Source of the DNA: JAHIKV01 sp965195225
GTDB lineage: Bacteria; Planctomycetota; Planctomycetia; Pirellulales; Thermoguttaceae
Reading direction: 5' to 3'
Length of the DNA: 64,000 bases
Assembly (NCBI GenBank): GCA_965195225.1
Contig: CBDAFL010000085.1
Location: 85,378 to 149,377 of the forward strand
Shown: positions 18,201-27,987 of the stretch, piece after piece
How the letters are laid out: every line of letters begins with the position of its first letter
How positions within the stretch are numbered: the first letter of the stretch is position 1
Translations under genes and position numbers: made by a program
The notes under the pieces: generated by a model
Databases searched by the model: none
What the model was told of the DNA's origin: nothing
What the model saw: the letters and a program-made list of their open reading frames with translations, nothing else

Positions 18201-18876
18201 GCTGACGATCCTGGCTGAGGGAAAAGGCCTGGTCCGTCCTAATCTGCGCGCGGTTGAGCCGCTGACCCACTGGTGCCGAAAAAGAAAAACGTGCCCTTAT
18301 CCGTTGACCGAGTATCTGGCCAAGCACGGCAGTGCCGAGACGGGACGCGTGCTCTTGGAGGTGCTTGAAACGAAGCCGCCCGAACGCGGCTACCCGCATC
18401 TTGCCGGGGCCGTCGGGATGCTGAAACCACCGGGCGCCGTGGCGGTGCTGGCCCGCAACGTCCGCGCCCACGTCGCCACCCACCAAGACCGATACGGTGC
18501 CCCGCCAGAGCTCACCATCCTGGCCGAGTTTGGCCCGCCGGGGGCCGAGGCCCTGTTGGCCATCTTCCGCGACGTGGACCAGATGCCGTGCCGGTTGAAC
18601 GCGGCACACCTGTTGGCGCAGAAGGAGTGCAAGACGGCTGCCGGGCCGATCGCCGAGCTGCTGCGCCGCACGATCAAAGCGGGGCCAGCCAATGCGAAGC
18701 TGGTCGCGCTGGATCACGAGTCGCGTAAGAGGGCGTACGTGCGCACCTGTGCGTCGCTGATCGAATCGCTACGACGCCTCGCCCCGCAACAAGCGAAGCA
18801 GATCGCCGAGGGCGTCATCCGCGACGGGCCCGACTCGCTACATGCCGCGTGCTTGAAAGTCTGGGCCGGCGAGTAG
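15265..18876 (+). CDS. large exported HEAT-repeat protein
   Basis: 1203 aa from the chosen ATG. A signal peptide is visible: polar start, then LSLWILAALLLAGNVVGAG. The rest is built of repeated helical pairs of HEAT/PBS-lyase type, for example ALLALRRIGSEDARKAVAAA, VREEASLALLEIGDRRATRE, SRVNAMAASGLTILAEGKG and GAEALLAIFRDVDQMPCRLN, spread over nearly the whole length. No catalytic domain, heme motif or membrane anchor is seen. Long periplasmic or secreted HEAT scaffolds are common in planctomycetes; function is probably protein-protein contact. The upstream 37-codon extension lacks a ribosome site and would bury the signal peptide. Confidence 0.8.
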   Translation: MNSDYPNPGRLSLWILAALLLAGNVVGAGEVESVIFEDGTRWRGEEYVMARDMLVQRGPSLTPFLQQKTRSKDCRQRIFAEILICRIQRPQEVARWDKALAGLVNDRSVRQVLETYREPEWDKLPNKAADVPASHVVDVLWETADLNSLGRKSRRTAAALQFYFAPHLDAVEAAVQVLAVDDKLKYLAREGFVKLGAAAVPHMRQVLEQTVPPAVKDPRRMTIEERESRHAYWRQMRRAVVAVNVLARQHDADSVPLIVKCLKEGGSNSEYIKALSGALAELKAVAAIDVILDHLLRSAVARQRTGGNHKPRYDLLRSHVVSFGRDALPAVKRRLHDAEAESDRILLEYLVAELSGAKGKKEVAALRESLWFDETADGLLKLHRMTGEDVFPRLQALVRGQGPRRSQTDQRKTAMLTLSAMRDVRAVPLLADVLKDQHDKWQRAQKARTPSENAESFDPQVAREAADTFGWEDTCPADILDWGDTALLALRRIGSEDARKAVAAAVAYDEYKTRVETSLLLIDGRVDQLAARLDDKDRAVREEASLALLEIGDRRATRELLCAAARRQGAGHQQWKQWALSSKDFTAELRELLGSKDVRQRVLAEAMLLEAKTPDKAVWCSRSLQATAQGVGMVHVIRIGMIEAAGRGLVTKTAGERRGDPSCTGPPSQAQLLVRQSPFGRQVQPLDESYLPLVEAACLFDRGVILRGVAAFALAEWKKPRSMEVLAASFNMGSLHGFNPAALALADFGPEGAKLAAKVPSPKPGQHDTGLRMTRHRGGTCVLAEQKDIRGVDEIIKGLKVLEQDPKLNMWSHRAGIYLTAAGKFHDRRLVDPLLRILNVSEWPQRDVHATVINLLAAYDDPRLVPLFTQRMTSSVKERTVALMALTRRLGEKTPDYLIEQFKASGDDGFRGVVLLGLGELSYPGSPPYPGKAGWSPKAFEAPDGRNEAAAKTREMAYSVLVEALDDPSSRVNAMAASGLTILAEGKGLVRPNLRAVEPLTHWCRKRKTCPYPLTEYLAKHGSAETGRVLLEVLETKPPERGYPHLAGAVGMLKPPGAVAVLARNVRAHVATHQDRYGAPPELTILAEFGPPGAEALLAIFRDVDQMPCRLNAAHLLAQKECKTAAGPIAELLRRTIKAGPANAKLVALDHESRKRAYVRTCASLIESLRRLAPQQAKQIAEGVIRDGPDSLHAACLKVWAGE

Positions 18877-19056
18877 GCGGCGGCTCCGGCCGGACGTACC
18901 TGACTGGAGCGGCTCGCCAAACTCTTCCGGCTGGTGTGGTCGTCGAGCGTTGGCGGCAATTCACCGGCTGCAATCTCGAACGGAGGGTGGCTGGTAGTAT
19001 CGGAGCAGCATGAAATCACGGATCAAACTAACCCACTACCCAATTGCCACACCCAC

Positions 19057-19085
19057 TTGCCCTGACGTGTGAGATTAGGTACACT
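19057..19085 (+). promoter_or_regulatory. candidate promoter of the EF-G gene
   Basis: TTGCCC (19057-19062), exactly 17 bases, TACACT (19080-19085), about 50 bases before the start codon. Spacing is ideal for a sigma-70-type promoter, and TTGCC-type -35 boxes also precede the structured RNA at 28755. Confidence 0.45.
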
Positions 19086-19135
19086 ACAAGGCTCGGTATT
19101 TTCAGGGGACTTTCTATCGTATCGCTGTATCGGCC

Positions 19136-21229
19136 ATGGACCTGTCAAAATTACGCAACATCGGCGTTTCCGCACACATCGACTCGGGTAAAACTACCCT
19201 GAGCGAACGCATCTTGTACTATGCCGGCCGCATCCACCGCGTCCAAGAGGTCCACGACGGCGGCGGCGCCACGATGGACCACATGGAACTGGAGAAGGAA
19301 CGGGGTATCACGATCACCAGCGCCGCCACGCAGGTCCAGTGGCACGACGCGACGATCAATCTGATCGATACGCCCGGCCACGTCGATTTCACCGTCGAGG
19401 TCGAGCGGAGTCTGCGGGTGCTCGACGGGGCGATTCTGGTCCTCTGCGCCGTCGGCGGAGTGCAGGCCCAATCGCTGACGATCGATCGCCAAATGCGCCG
19501 CTACCATGTGCCCCGGCTGGCGTTTATCAACAAGATGGACCGCGTCGGGGCCAACCCCGACAAAGTGGTCGAGCAATTGCGGGCGAAGCTGAACTGCGAC
19601 GCCGTGCTGATGCAGTTGCCCATCGGCAGCGAGGCCGACTTCCGGGGCGTGATCGACCTGGTGACGGAACGGGCGTACTATTTCGATGGCCCCGGCGGCG
19701 AAGAGGTCCGCGTCGAGGCGATTCCGGCCGACTTGGCCGACCAAGCCCACGCCGCCCGGCAACGGCTGCTCGAAGCCCTCTCGATGTACAGCGATGAGTT
19801 GATGGAACTGTTGTTGGCGGAGCAGGAAGTGCCGCAGGAGTTGATCTGCGACGTGATTCGCTCGGCCGTCGCGCAGTTGGAGTTCACGCCGGTGTTTCTT
19901 GGCTCGGCATACCGCAACAAGGGCGTGCAGCCGCTGCTGGACGCGGTGGTCCGCCTGATGCCCTCGCCGTTGGATCGGCAGCCGAAGGCGATGGCCTTTG
20001 GCGAAGAAGGCAGTCAGAAAGAGATGCAACTTGTCCCCGACCCGGAAAAGCCGGCCGTTGCGATGGCCTTCAAGATCGTCGAGGATACGTACGGCACGTT
20101 GACCTTCATGCGGCTCTATCAAGGCCGGTTTGTAAAGGGAGAATCGTATTTCAACCAGCGGACCGGACGCAAGGAACGCTTTGGCCGGATCGTGCGCATG
20201 CACGCCGACCAGCGCGAGGAGGTCGAAGAGGCCCACTCGGGCGACATCGTGGCGGTCCTCGGCGTCGATTGCGCCAGCGGCGACACCTACGCCTCGCAGC
20301 CTAAGTATTGTACGCTGGAAAGCATGTTCGTGCCGGAACCGGTGATTTGCATGGCCATTGCCCCGGCCGTTCGCGACGGCGCCGACCGGCTGAGCAAGGC
20401 CCTGCACCGCTTCCGCCGCGAAGATCCGACCTTGCGGGTAAGTACCGACGAGGAGACGGGCGAGACGCTTATCGCCGGCATGGGCGAGCTGCACCTGGAC
20501 GTTTACATCGAGCGGATCCGCCGCGAGTATAAGGTGGCGGTCGAGGTCGGCCCGCCCAAGGTGAACTACCGCGAGGCGCCCACTCAGCCGGCCGAGTTCA
20601 ACGTCCGCCACCGCAAGCAGACCGGCGGCTCGGGCCAGTACGCCCACGTCATCGGCCGGCTCGACGTGTTGCCCGAGGACGCCCCGGAAAACTTCTTTTT
20701 CGAGGAAAACGTCCGTGGCGGGCGGATTCCGAAGCAATACATCCCCGCCGTGGAAAAGGGCTTCCGTTCGATGCTCTCGAAAGGTCCGATCGCCAAATAT
20801 CCGGTGGTTGGGCTGGCGGTCTATCTCGAAGACGGCTCCTTCCACGAAGTGGACAGCTCGGAGATGGCCTTCCAGACATGCGCCCGGACGACGATGCGCG
20901 AGACATTTCCGCGGACCAAGCCCGTGCTGCTCGAGCCGGTGATGAAGATCGAGATCGAGTGCCCCTGTCAATTTCAGGGATCGGTGGTGGGCAACCTCAC
21001 TTCGCGTCGCGGCATGGTGCTCGGCGCGGAGGTCCACGGGCCGGAAGTGCGGATCGAGGGCGAGGTCCCCCTGGCCGAGACGTTTGGCTACTCGACCGAC
21101 CTGCGGAGCATGACCCAGGGTCAAGGCACGTTCACGCTCGAGTTCGCCCGCTACAAACGCCTGCCGCGGAGCATCGAGGAAGAGCTAATTGCCGAGCGCA
21201 AGAAGGCGGCGATGGCCGGGGCGCTGTAA
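19136..21229 (+). CDS. fusA: elongation factor G (spdEFG1/mitochondrial-like subtype)
   Basis: 697 aa translocase GTPase moving tRNA-mRNA through the ribosome, or acting in recycling. Seen: P-loop AHIDSGKTT at 13-21, KERGITITSAAT switch I, DTPGHVDF, NKMD from residue 132, domain IV with GGSGQYAHV, and the C-terminal EF-G fold. The Ser in AHIDSGKTT and the VSAHIDSGKTTLSERILYYA start resemble mitochondrial EFG1 and the planctomycete/spirochete spdEFG1 group rather than canonical EF-G (AHIDAGKTT). It is not in a str operon with rpsL/rpsG/tuf, so another EF-G copy may exist elsewhere. The symbol fusA is used in the broad sense. Confidence 0.93.
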   Translation: MDLSKLRNIGVSAHIDSGKTTLSERILYYAGRIHRVQEVHDGGGATMDHMELEKERGITITSAATQVQWHDATINLIDTPGHVDFTVEVERSLRVLDGAILVLCAVGGVQAQSLTIDRQMRRYHVPRLAFINKMDRVGANPDKVVEQLRAKLNCDAVLMQLPIGSEADFRGVIDLVTERAYYFDGPGGEEVRVEAIPADLADQAHAARQRLLEALSMYSDELMELLLAEQEVPQELICDVIRSAVAQLEFTPVFLGSAYRNKGVQPLLDAVVRLMPSPLDRQPKAMAFGEEGSQKEMQLVPDPEKPAVAMAFKIVEDTYGTLTFMRLYQGRFVKGESYFNQRTGRKERFGRIVRMHADQREEVEEAHSGDIVAVLGVDCASGDTYASQPKYCTLESMFVPEPVICMAIAPAVRDGADRLSKALHRFRREDPTLRVSTDEETGETLIAGMGELHLDVYIERIRREYKVAVEVGPPKVNYREAPTQPAEFNVRHRKQTGGSGQYAHVIGRLDVLPEDAPENFFFEENVRGGRIPKQYIPAVEKGFRSMLSKGPIAKYPVVGLAVYLEDGSFHEVDSSEMAFQTCARTTMRETFPRTKPVLLEPVMKIEIECPCQFQGSVVGNLTSRRGMVLGAEVHGPEVRIEGEVPLAETFGYSTDLRSMTQGQGTFTLEFARYKRLPRSIEEELIAERKKAAMAGAL

Positions 21230-21231
21230 GC

Positions 21232-21247
21232 CGGGTCGTGACCCGGC
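21232..21247 (+). repeat. hairpin after the EF-G stop
   Basis: CCGGGTCGTGACCCGG is a perfect short palindrome three bases after the stop. No T-run follows, so intrinsic termination is uncertain; it may be a REP-like unit. Confidence 0.5.
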
Positions 21248-21269
21248 GGGGTCGAACGATAAAAGACGA

Positions 21270-21476
21270 CTAAAAGAGCTGCGTCCCTTTTTCGTCTTTC
21301 CCCCCCTTTTTCCCTCCAGGAAGCTCCCTCTTCTTCAGATTTCGCATTGCAAGAGAGATATAACTCTTGGGTACGGTCGGGGCTTGGCGCAAAATGAAAT
21401 CACTTACCTCTCTTATAGTCGCATTTGGTCCCAACTCGTTTAATGCTCGTCGCACCCAATCAGTAACACCTGTCAT
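21270..21476 (-). CDS. 68-aa basic winged-helix-like protein
   Basis: Starts MTGVTDWVRRALNELGPNAT; AGGAG lies a few bases upstream of the ATG at 21476, against a longer start. TIREVSDFILRQ followed by VPKSYISLAMRNLKKRE looks like a helix-turn-helix ending in a basic recognition helix, and the tail is Lys/Gly-rich. The pattern (hydrophobic helix, Pro, EV helix, YxS, then K/R helix) parallels the 102-aa protein at 6908-7216. It overlaps the preceding 115-aa gene by 17 bases, so the two form one transcript. DNA-binding regulator is a reasonable guess, unproven. Confidence 0.65.
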   Translation of the reverse strand: MTGVTDWVRRALNELGPNATIREVSDFILRQAPTVPKSYISLAMRNLKKRELPGGKKGGKDEKGTQLF

Positions 21477-21807
21477 TCTTGCTCCTCTTGGAAACGCCTT
21501 TCTTGGCATTGCTTATCTCTACCGAGCGAGCGGTAGTGACCGTGAGATTGTACGTCCCATCCGACTGCCGTTTGTAGACCCGCCAAGCTGTAATGTCAAT
21601 TTCGTCCCATTCCTGCGCCGCAGCCAGCAAGACACGGGCGAGATGGATGGCCTGCTCGCGCGACAACTTAATACCCACAGTCTTAAGGTCTGCGATGGTC
21701 TTCGTACTGTTTCGATTATCCTCAACCGGATAGATACGAAGACAACGTACATTGGGGTCGATTTTGATGCTCGACGTTGCCTGTCGCTTCTTCGATGAAG
21801 TCGCCAT
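21460..21807 (-). CDS. hypothetical 115-aa protein, operon with the small basic protein
   Basis: Starts MATSSKKRQATSSIKIDPNV with GGAAAGGAAA upstream. Contains a strand-rich first half (VRCLRIYPVEDN), an amphipathic helix LSREQAIHLARVLLAAAQEW, and strands DITAWRVYKRQSDGTYNLTV. I do not recognise a family. Codon use is less GC-biased than nearby core genes, suggesting an acquired or phage-like origin. Its 3' end overlaps the start of the next gene. Confidence 0.6.
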   Translation of the reverse strand: MATSSKKRQATSSIKIDPNVRCLRIYPVEDNRNSTKTIADLKTVGIKLSREQAIHLARVLLAAAQEWDEIDITAWRVYKRQSDGTYNLTVTTARSVEISNAKKGVSKRSKNDRCY

Positions 21808-22280
21808 CGTTTTCCTTTCCTACGGCCAAGCCGCATAACATTGTCTAGCTTGATCCGCATAACATGTCGAGTGCCTGTTTCCAAGCCGCATAAGCCGCAA
21901 TAGAAACGGCGACCAATTGCGCCTTAACTGCACAGGTGCATATGATATTGCGAGCCGACCAGTAATCATAGTACCCCCCCAATTCGCCGAAGTATTATTT
22001 GGGGAATCGGGGGACACATTGAATGAACCGGGGGACAGAATCGGGGGACCGAATCGGGGAATCGGGGGACACATTACCAGTTTTGGTGTTCTAGGCAAGG
22101 ACGAGCAACATTTGTGATTCTTGCTGACCGATCTGGAGTCGAACGAGACGACCTGGACGTTCGACCCCCGCCGGGTGCCATGCTGACTTGTCCAGCAGTG
22201 CCCCTTTCTACACGACGGAAACGCTTGATCTTGACTTGTTAATCCGTTGCTCTCCTTGTTCGTTTCTGGCGGTTTTATTC
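21808..22280. other. intergenic debris with GGGGGACA-type repeats
   Basis: About 470 bases with no supportable gene. GAATCGGGGGACACATT-type words recur four or more times between about 22005 and 22077 in tandem and imperfect form, and about 22175-22206 carries GGGTGCCATGCTGACTTGTC then CAGCAGTGCCCC, a degenerate copy of the arm of the palindrome at 26506-26586. Looks like decayed insertion-element flanks. Confidence 0.5.
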
Positions 22281-22484
22281 CTAAGTTCTTTGCGTAGCTG
22301 GACTTAGGAGCACTCCGCAGTCCTGCGCAAGCACTTTTACAGCCTGCGCGAGCACTATTACGGGCTGCGCGAGCACTATTACGGCCTGCGCGAGTACTGT
22401 TACGGGCTGCGCGAGCACTTTTACAAGCCGCGCAAGCGCCTTTGCGGACTGCAAAAGCGCTCGCGCAGTTGCGAAATCCATCAT
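22281..22484 (-). CDS. small ORF of seven-residue hydrophobic repeats
   Basis: 67 aa beginning MMDFATARALLQSAKALARL, two bases after the exonuclease stop. The centre is five to six copies of a heptad of the form V-L-A-Q-(P/A)-V-(I/K/T), encoded by a 21-bp tandem repeat (22323-22469). The heptads would give an amphipathic or membrane-seeking helix. Position directly behind the exonuclease suggests cotranscription. The alternative is that this is a non-coding minisatellite that happens to stay open; no family is recognised. Confidence 0.4.
   Translation of the reverse strand: MMDFATARALLQSAKALARLVKVLAQPVTVLAQAVIVLAQPVIVLAQAVKVLAQDCGVLLSPATQRT
22323..22469. repeat. 21-bp tandem repeat, seven units
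   Basis: Seven adjacent 21-base units of the type CTGCGCGAGCACTATTACGG(G/C), the middle ones nearly identical, the outer ones degenerate. There are no spacers, so it is not a CRISPR array. Units are multiples of three and keep the minus-strand frame open. Confidence 0.85.
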
Positions 22485-22486
22485 CT

Positions 22487-23197
22487 CTACGCCTTCAACC
22501 AGCCTGTGAACGCGCGCCGAGGAATCGCGCTATCCATCCAAGATGTATCTGGCTTTGGCAAACGCATGGCGTCACTGACGGTCAACCAACCTTGCGGCAA
22601 GTCCATCGATCTTGTGGCGCCCTTCTGGGTTATCCATTTGAATCGCCGCCGCCGCTCACAGATACGGGCAACGTCGAGCGCGATCCGCACGTCCTGAGCC
22701 ACGTAATCGAGAACATCCTGGAAGCGCCCTTGCGCCCAAAGCCGAGGAGCCAACATTCCAGACATTCCGGGCGGCTTGCCCGGTATGCCAAGGGCCTGAG
22801 CCGCCTTGTCGATCGCCACGGGAAAGCCGCGATCGCAGAACACGTGAAACATCATGTCCACGTGGTTCATCGCCAGTTCCTTGCACTCATCGCGGCAGCC
22901 GGACTCTTCCCCGAGGACGTCGAAATCGAATCCCAATCCATTCCAAGTTAGCAGGGTATAGCCGTCCGCAACCCAATTCGTCAATTCAAGGACCACGCCT
23001 TTTGCTTCGGCCTGCGACATTCGTCCTGCCGGACTTCCGTCGGCGTTCTTGCCGTGCCAGATTACAGGCTCTTGAGAATCACATTGCAATGCAGCGGCAC
23101 AAGAGATGCCCAGCGGGCGGTAGGCCCTCCAATTGAAATCGCTGCCGGGAACGTCCTTTGCTGTTTCAATGTCGAAGGCTGCATATCTTCGAGTCAT
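22487..23197 (-). CDS. predicted 3'-5' exonuclease of the DEDDy/RNase H-like superfamily
   Basis: 236 aa. Seen: AAFDIETAKD with D9 and E11 (ExoI), TWNGLGFDFDVLG with acidic residues near 91-93 (ExoII), and DYVAQDVRIALDVA with Y165 and D169 (ExoIII, YxxxD). This is the layout of the proofreading domain of family B polymerases found as a stand-alone protein. Likely substrate: single-stranded DNA or RNA 3' ends with two Mg ions. No polymerase or nuclease partner is adjacent. It lies in a variable patch with the heptad ORF directly downstream, so a defence or phage origin is possible. Confidence 0.75.
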   Translation of the reverse strand: MTRRYAAFDIETAKDVPGSDFNWRAYRPLGISCAAALQCDSQEPVIWHGKNADGSPAGRMSQAEAKGVVLELTNWVADGYTLLTWNGLGFDFDVLGEESGCRDECKELAMNHVDMMFHVFCDRGFPVAIDKAAQALGIPGKPPGMSGMLAPRLWAQGRFQDVLDYVAQDVRIALDVARICERRRRFKWITQKGATRSMDLPQGWLTVSDAMRLPKPDTSWMDSAIPRRAFTGWLKA

Positions 23198-23345
23198 GGC
23201 GACCTGCCCTATTCGTGATAGTTTTGGCGATCTCGTATTTGCCTTGATCCGTTCGCAGTATAGGATGCGCTCACGCCAGCGACAAGTATCTTACCCCCGC
23301 CGTGAATACACGACGGGCAGCGGTGGTTGGACGCACCAGACCGTG

Positions 23346-23369
23346 CCCCGGGTGTATTCACCCGGGGCT
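23346..23369. repeat. palindrome CCCGGGTG-TATT-CACCCGGG
   Basis: A strong GC hairpin followed by GCTAAAT, in the 315-base spacer between the divergent exonuclease and sensor-kinase genes. Nothing else is recognisable in that spacer. Confidence 0.65.
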
Positions 23370-23512
23370 AAATAGCTGTTTTTGTGGGCCAATTCCCGTG
23401 GCGCCCTTGTGAATAATCCGGCATAAAGTTCTCTCTTGCCCGAAGCGCCTGGTTTTGCTACGCTCCCGCCCCGTTTTGGTACCCCTTTTCGCCTGCGACA
23501 AGGAGGTCGTTG

Positions 23513-25094
23513 GTGCTGTCGAATTGTCCAATCCGCCGGAAACTGCTGCTGGGACTGGCTCTGCTGGTGCTGGTCGTGGCGATCCTTTCCAGCACCGGAT
23601 TGGTGGCCACCTACGCCTATCGCAATCTGGTCAACAGTCTGAGCTGGCGTGTGAGCGAGTTGCCGCTGGCGGCGGAACTCAGCACTCACGTGAGCGATCT
23701 GCGGATCACCATCGGAGAATTGCGCGGGCTGCGAATAAACACTTTCCCCAACACAGATCACGATCTCGTGCCGATGCGGGTGCGGATGGCACGCGACCAG
23801 TTTCGCTGCCAGTTGGACGAGGTCGATCGGACACTGGAGCGATATCGGGACCAGTTGGCCGGCGAAGCGCGGGCCGATCCACGTATGTCCGACCACCAGC
23901 GCGAGCGCGAGACGGTCCGCAAGATCGAGGCCCAACTGGAACGCATCCGCACGGCCAACCGCGACGAGGACTGGATGCTCGACAACGTCAAGATCGGCTG
24001 GCTGGACGTGGAGTTGGAGCAGTTGCAGATACTTGCCTCGGAGTTGCCCAGCCACTTGCACTCAAAGCTGGCCGGATTTTCCCATGAAGTACGCGGACAG
24101 TATCGAGTGTTGATCGTCAGCGCGTGGACGGTTACCGTTTTGGCCGGGCTGTTTTTCCTGTTGTTCATGCGGCTCTCCTATCGCTGGGTCTTCCGACCGT
24201 TGCGGATGCTGATCGCCGGTTCGCGGCGGGTGGCCGCGGGCGAGTTCAGCTACCGTATCCGGCTCGACACCGAGGACGAGATGGCCGAATTGGCCAAGGC
24301 CATGAACGACATGACCGCCCGATTCCAGGAAATCCGCGACGACCTGGACCGTCAGGTGCAGGTGCGTACCAAGCAGGTGGTCCGCAGCGAGCAGTTGGCC
24401 AGCGTGGGCTTTCTGGCCGCCGGAGTCGCCCACGAGATCAACAATCCGCTGGCCTCGATCGCTATATGCGCCGAATCGTTGGAGGGCCGCCTCCAAACCA
24501 CGCTCGACGAGGACGATCCGCAACGCGCCGTCGTGGGCAACTATCTGCGGATGATCCAAACCGAGGCCTTCCGCTGCAAGGGGATCACCGAAAAGTTGTT
24601 GGACTTCTCCCGCATCGGACCGGGTAAGCGCGAAGAGACCGAGTTGGGAGAGTTGGTCCGCGACGTAATCGACATGATCGGCCACTTGGGCAAGTACCAG
24701 CGGAAGCACGTCGAGTTCGACCCCGCCGGGCCGGTGCCGGCGAAGGTGAATCCGCAGGAGATCAAGCAGATCGTGTTGAATCTGTTGAGCAATGCCCTGG
24801 ACAGTTCGGCCGACGGCGACACGGTTCGCGTCGGGTTGGAGACCCGCGAGGGATACGCCGTGCTGACGGTTTCGGACGACGGGTGCGGCATGACGCCCGA
24901 GGTGTTGGAGCACGTTTTCGAGCCGTTCTTCACCCGCCGCCGAGGCGGCCAAGGCATCGGATTGGGGTTGTCCATAACTTATCGAATTATCGCCGATCAC
25001 GGCGGGGAAATTGAAGCCCAGAGCGCCGGCGCGGGCCACGGATCGACGTTCCGCATCCGCCTGCCGCTGCCGGCTTCCAACAAGGAGAGCGACG

Positions 25095-25120
<26 letters not shown>
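23513..25120 (+). CDS. membrane sensor histidine kinase (HAMP-HisKA-HATPase)
   Basis: About 535 aa. Layout: TM1 (LLLGLALLVLVVAILSSTG), a periplasmic helical sensor of ~170 residues, TM2 (VLIVSAWTVTVLAGLFFLLF), HAMP, HisKA with AAGVAHEINNPLASI (phospho-His), then ATPase boxes VLNLLSNALDSS, VSDDGCGM, GGQGIGLGLSI. The HEINNPL form and the adjacent NtrC-type regulator place it in the NtrB/ZraS-like group. AAGGAGG at 23500-23506 is six bases from GTG 23513 and three from TTG 23510, so GTG is preferred. The downstream regulator begins before or at this gene's end. Signal unknown. Confidence 0.93.
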
Positions 25121-26477
<1,357 letters not shown>

Positions 26478-26505
26478 CCGGCCCATAAAGCCGCGACCGG
26501 ACACT

Positions 26506-26586
<81 letters not shown>

Positions 26587-26601
26587 TTTTTCAACGGGCG
26601 G

Positions 26602-27879
26602 CTATATGGCGTCGCGAGTCCGGGGCACGTCGTTCGATCCCGATCGGGCGAAAACCACTTGGAACAGTTGTAGCCCGCCGGTGCTGAACGCCGCGATCGA
26701 GCCGGATAGATACAGCCGCCATGTGCGGACGAACCGTTCGTCGAACATCTCCGCCACCCGTTCGGCCGACGCCTCGAAACGATCCAACCACCGGCGGAGC
26801 GTTTTGGCGTAGTGCAGCCGCAGATTTTCCACGTCGAGGACGGAGAAGCCCGGCGTCTCGAAGATGTCCATCATTTCCCGCAGCGTGGGCGGATACGCGC
26901 CGGGGAATATGCGGCGCTCGATCCAGGGGTTGGTCTCGCTGGAGCGGTCTTGCCCGATCGACTGGATCAATCCGCGTCCTCCGGCGTTCAGGCAACGGTC
27001 GGCCACGCGGCCGAACTCGCGGTAATGTGCCGCGCCGACGTGCTCCAACATACCCAGCGAGACCAGCGCGTCGAATCGGCCGGTGGCGTTTCGATAGTCG
27101 TCCTCGACGAACTCCACGCGGGAGTCGAGTCCCTCGGCCTTCGCCCGGCGGCGGGCAAATTGAACCTGCTCTCTCGATATGTTGTACGACTTGACGGTGA
27201 CGCCGTAGTCGCGGGCCAGCAGCAGTCCCATCGCGCCCCAGCCGCCGCCGATCTCGACGACCGTTCCTCCGGGGCGCAGCCAGAGCTTTCGGCAGACGTA
27301 ATCCAGCTTTGCCCGCTGCGCCTCTTCGAGCGTCATCGACGGCGAGGGAAAATACGCGCCGCTGTAGACCATCTCGTCGTCGAGCCAGAGCCGGTAGAAA
27401 TCGTTGCCCAGGTCGTAGTGGCGATGGATGTTTCGGCGTGCGCCGCGGACGGTGTTTGCCGCGGCGTGATGCAACCGGCGCAACAGCCCGGAAGGGACGA
27501 GGCTCCCCGAGCGGCCCGCCGCCGAGCGCGTGCGATGGATGGTTTCCAAAAAAGCGACCAAATCGCCTTCCACCACGAGCCGTCCGTCGCTGTAGGCCTC
27601 GCCAAACTGATAGTTCGGATCGAGCAGCACTTTCCAGAACGTCGCGCGATCTCGCAGAACGACGCGGGCCGACGGCGGGGCGTCGCTCGTGGCGATCTCT
27701 TCGCCGTTCCAAAGCACGAGCCGCAACGGCGGAGAGCCGACCGCGCGGAGTAGACGGTGGGCAAGAAGCCGCTCGATGCCCGATACCCGACTGCCGCTCG
27801 CCGCGATTGGATTCGACCCAGCCGGAGCAGACGGTCTAGACGGCGGCATTTCGATCGATGGAAGATTCGCTGGAGACAT
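26602..27879 (-). CDS. cfa: cyclopropane-fatty-acyl-phospholipid synthase-type methyltransferase
   Basis: 425 aa. Adds a methylene group from S-adenosylmethionine to unsaturated acyl chains of phospholipids. Seen: N-terminal lipid-binding part (DPNYQFGEAYSDGRLVVEGD), HYDLGNDFYRLWLDDEMVYS typical of Cfa, SAM-binding VVEIGGGWGAMG, and the FPGAYPPTLREM region near the active site. The second motif residue is Gly where most have Cys (IGCGWG). GGAGG seven bases before ATG 27879 fixes the start. A convergent palindrome follows. Alternative: a related S-adenosylmethionine lipid methyltransferase. Confidence 0.9.
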   Translation of the reverse strand: MSPANLPSIEMPPSRPSAPAGSNPIAASGSRVSGIERLLAHRLLRAVGSPPLRLVLWNGEEIATSDAPPSARVVLRDRATFWKVLLDPNYQFGEAYSDGRLVVEGDLVAFLETIHRTRSAAGRSGSLVPSGLLRRLHHAAANTVRGARRNIHRHYDLGNDFYRLWLDDEMVYSGAYFPSPSMTLEEAQRAKLDYVCRKLWLRPGGTVVEIGGGWGAMGLLLARDYGVTVKSYNISREQVQFARRRAKAEGLDSRVEFVEDDYRNATGRFDALVSLGMLEHVGAAHYREFGRVADRCLNAGGRGLIQSIGQDRSSETNPWIERRIFPGAYPPTLREMMDIFETPGFSVLDVENLRLHYAKTLRRWLDRFEASAERVAEMFDERFVRTWRLYLSGSIAAFSTGGLQLFQVVFARSGSNDVPRTRDAI

Positions 27880-27987
27880 TGGGGACACCTCCGGAACAGG
27901 AAATGCGGGGCCCAAACCTCACAAAACGAACGATTTGGGTATATTCTACTCTTCTCGTACATCCGTGCAATAACCACAGGCGGTGAT

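Noticed and set aside
22120..22200. tRNA-like GTTCGACCCCCGCC...GCCA stretch
   Set aside because: The putative T-arm bases do not pair, and no D-arm, anticodon stem or acceptor partner is found.
22323..22469. CRISPR-like appearance of regularly spaced repeats
   Set aside because: Units are directly adjacent with no spacers, and no cas gene is near; it is a minisatellite.
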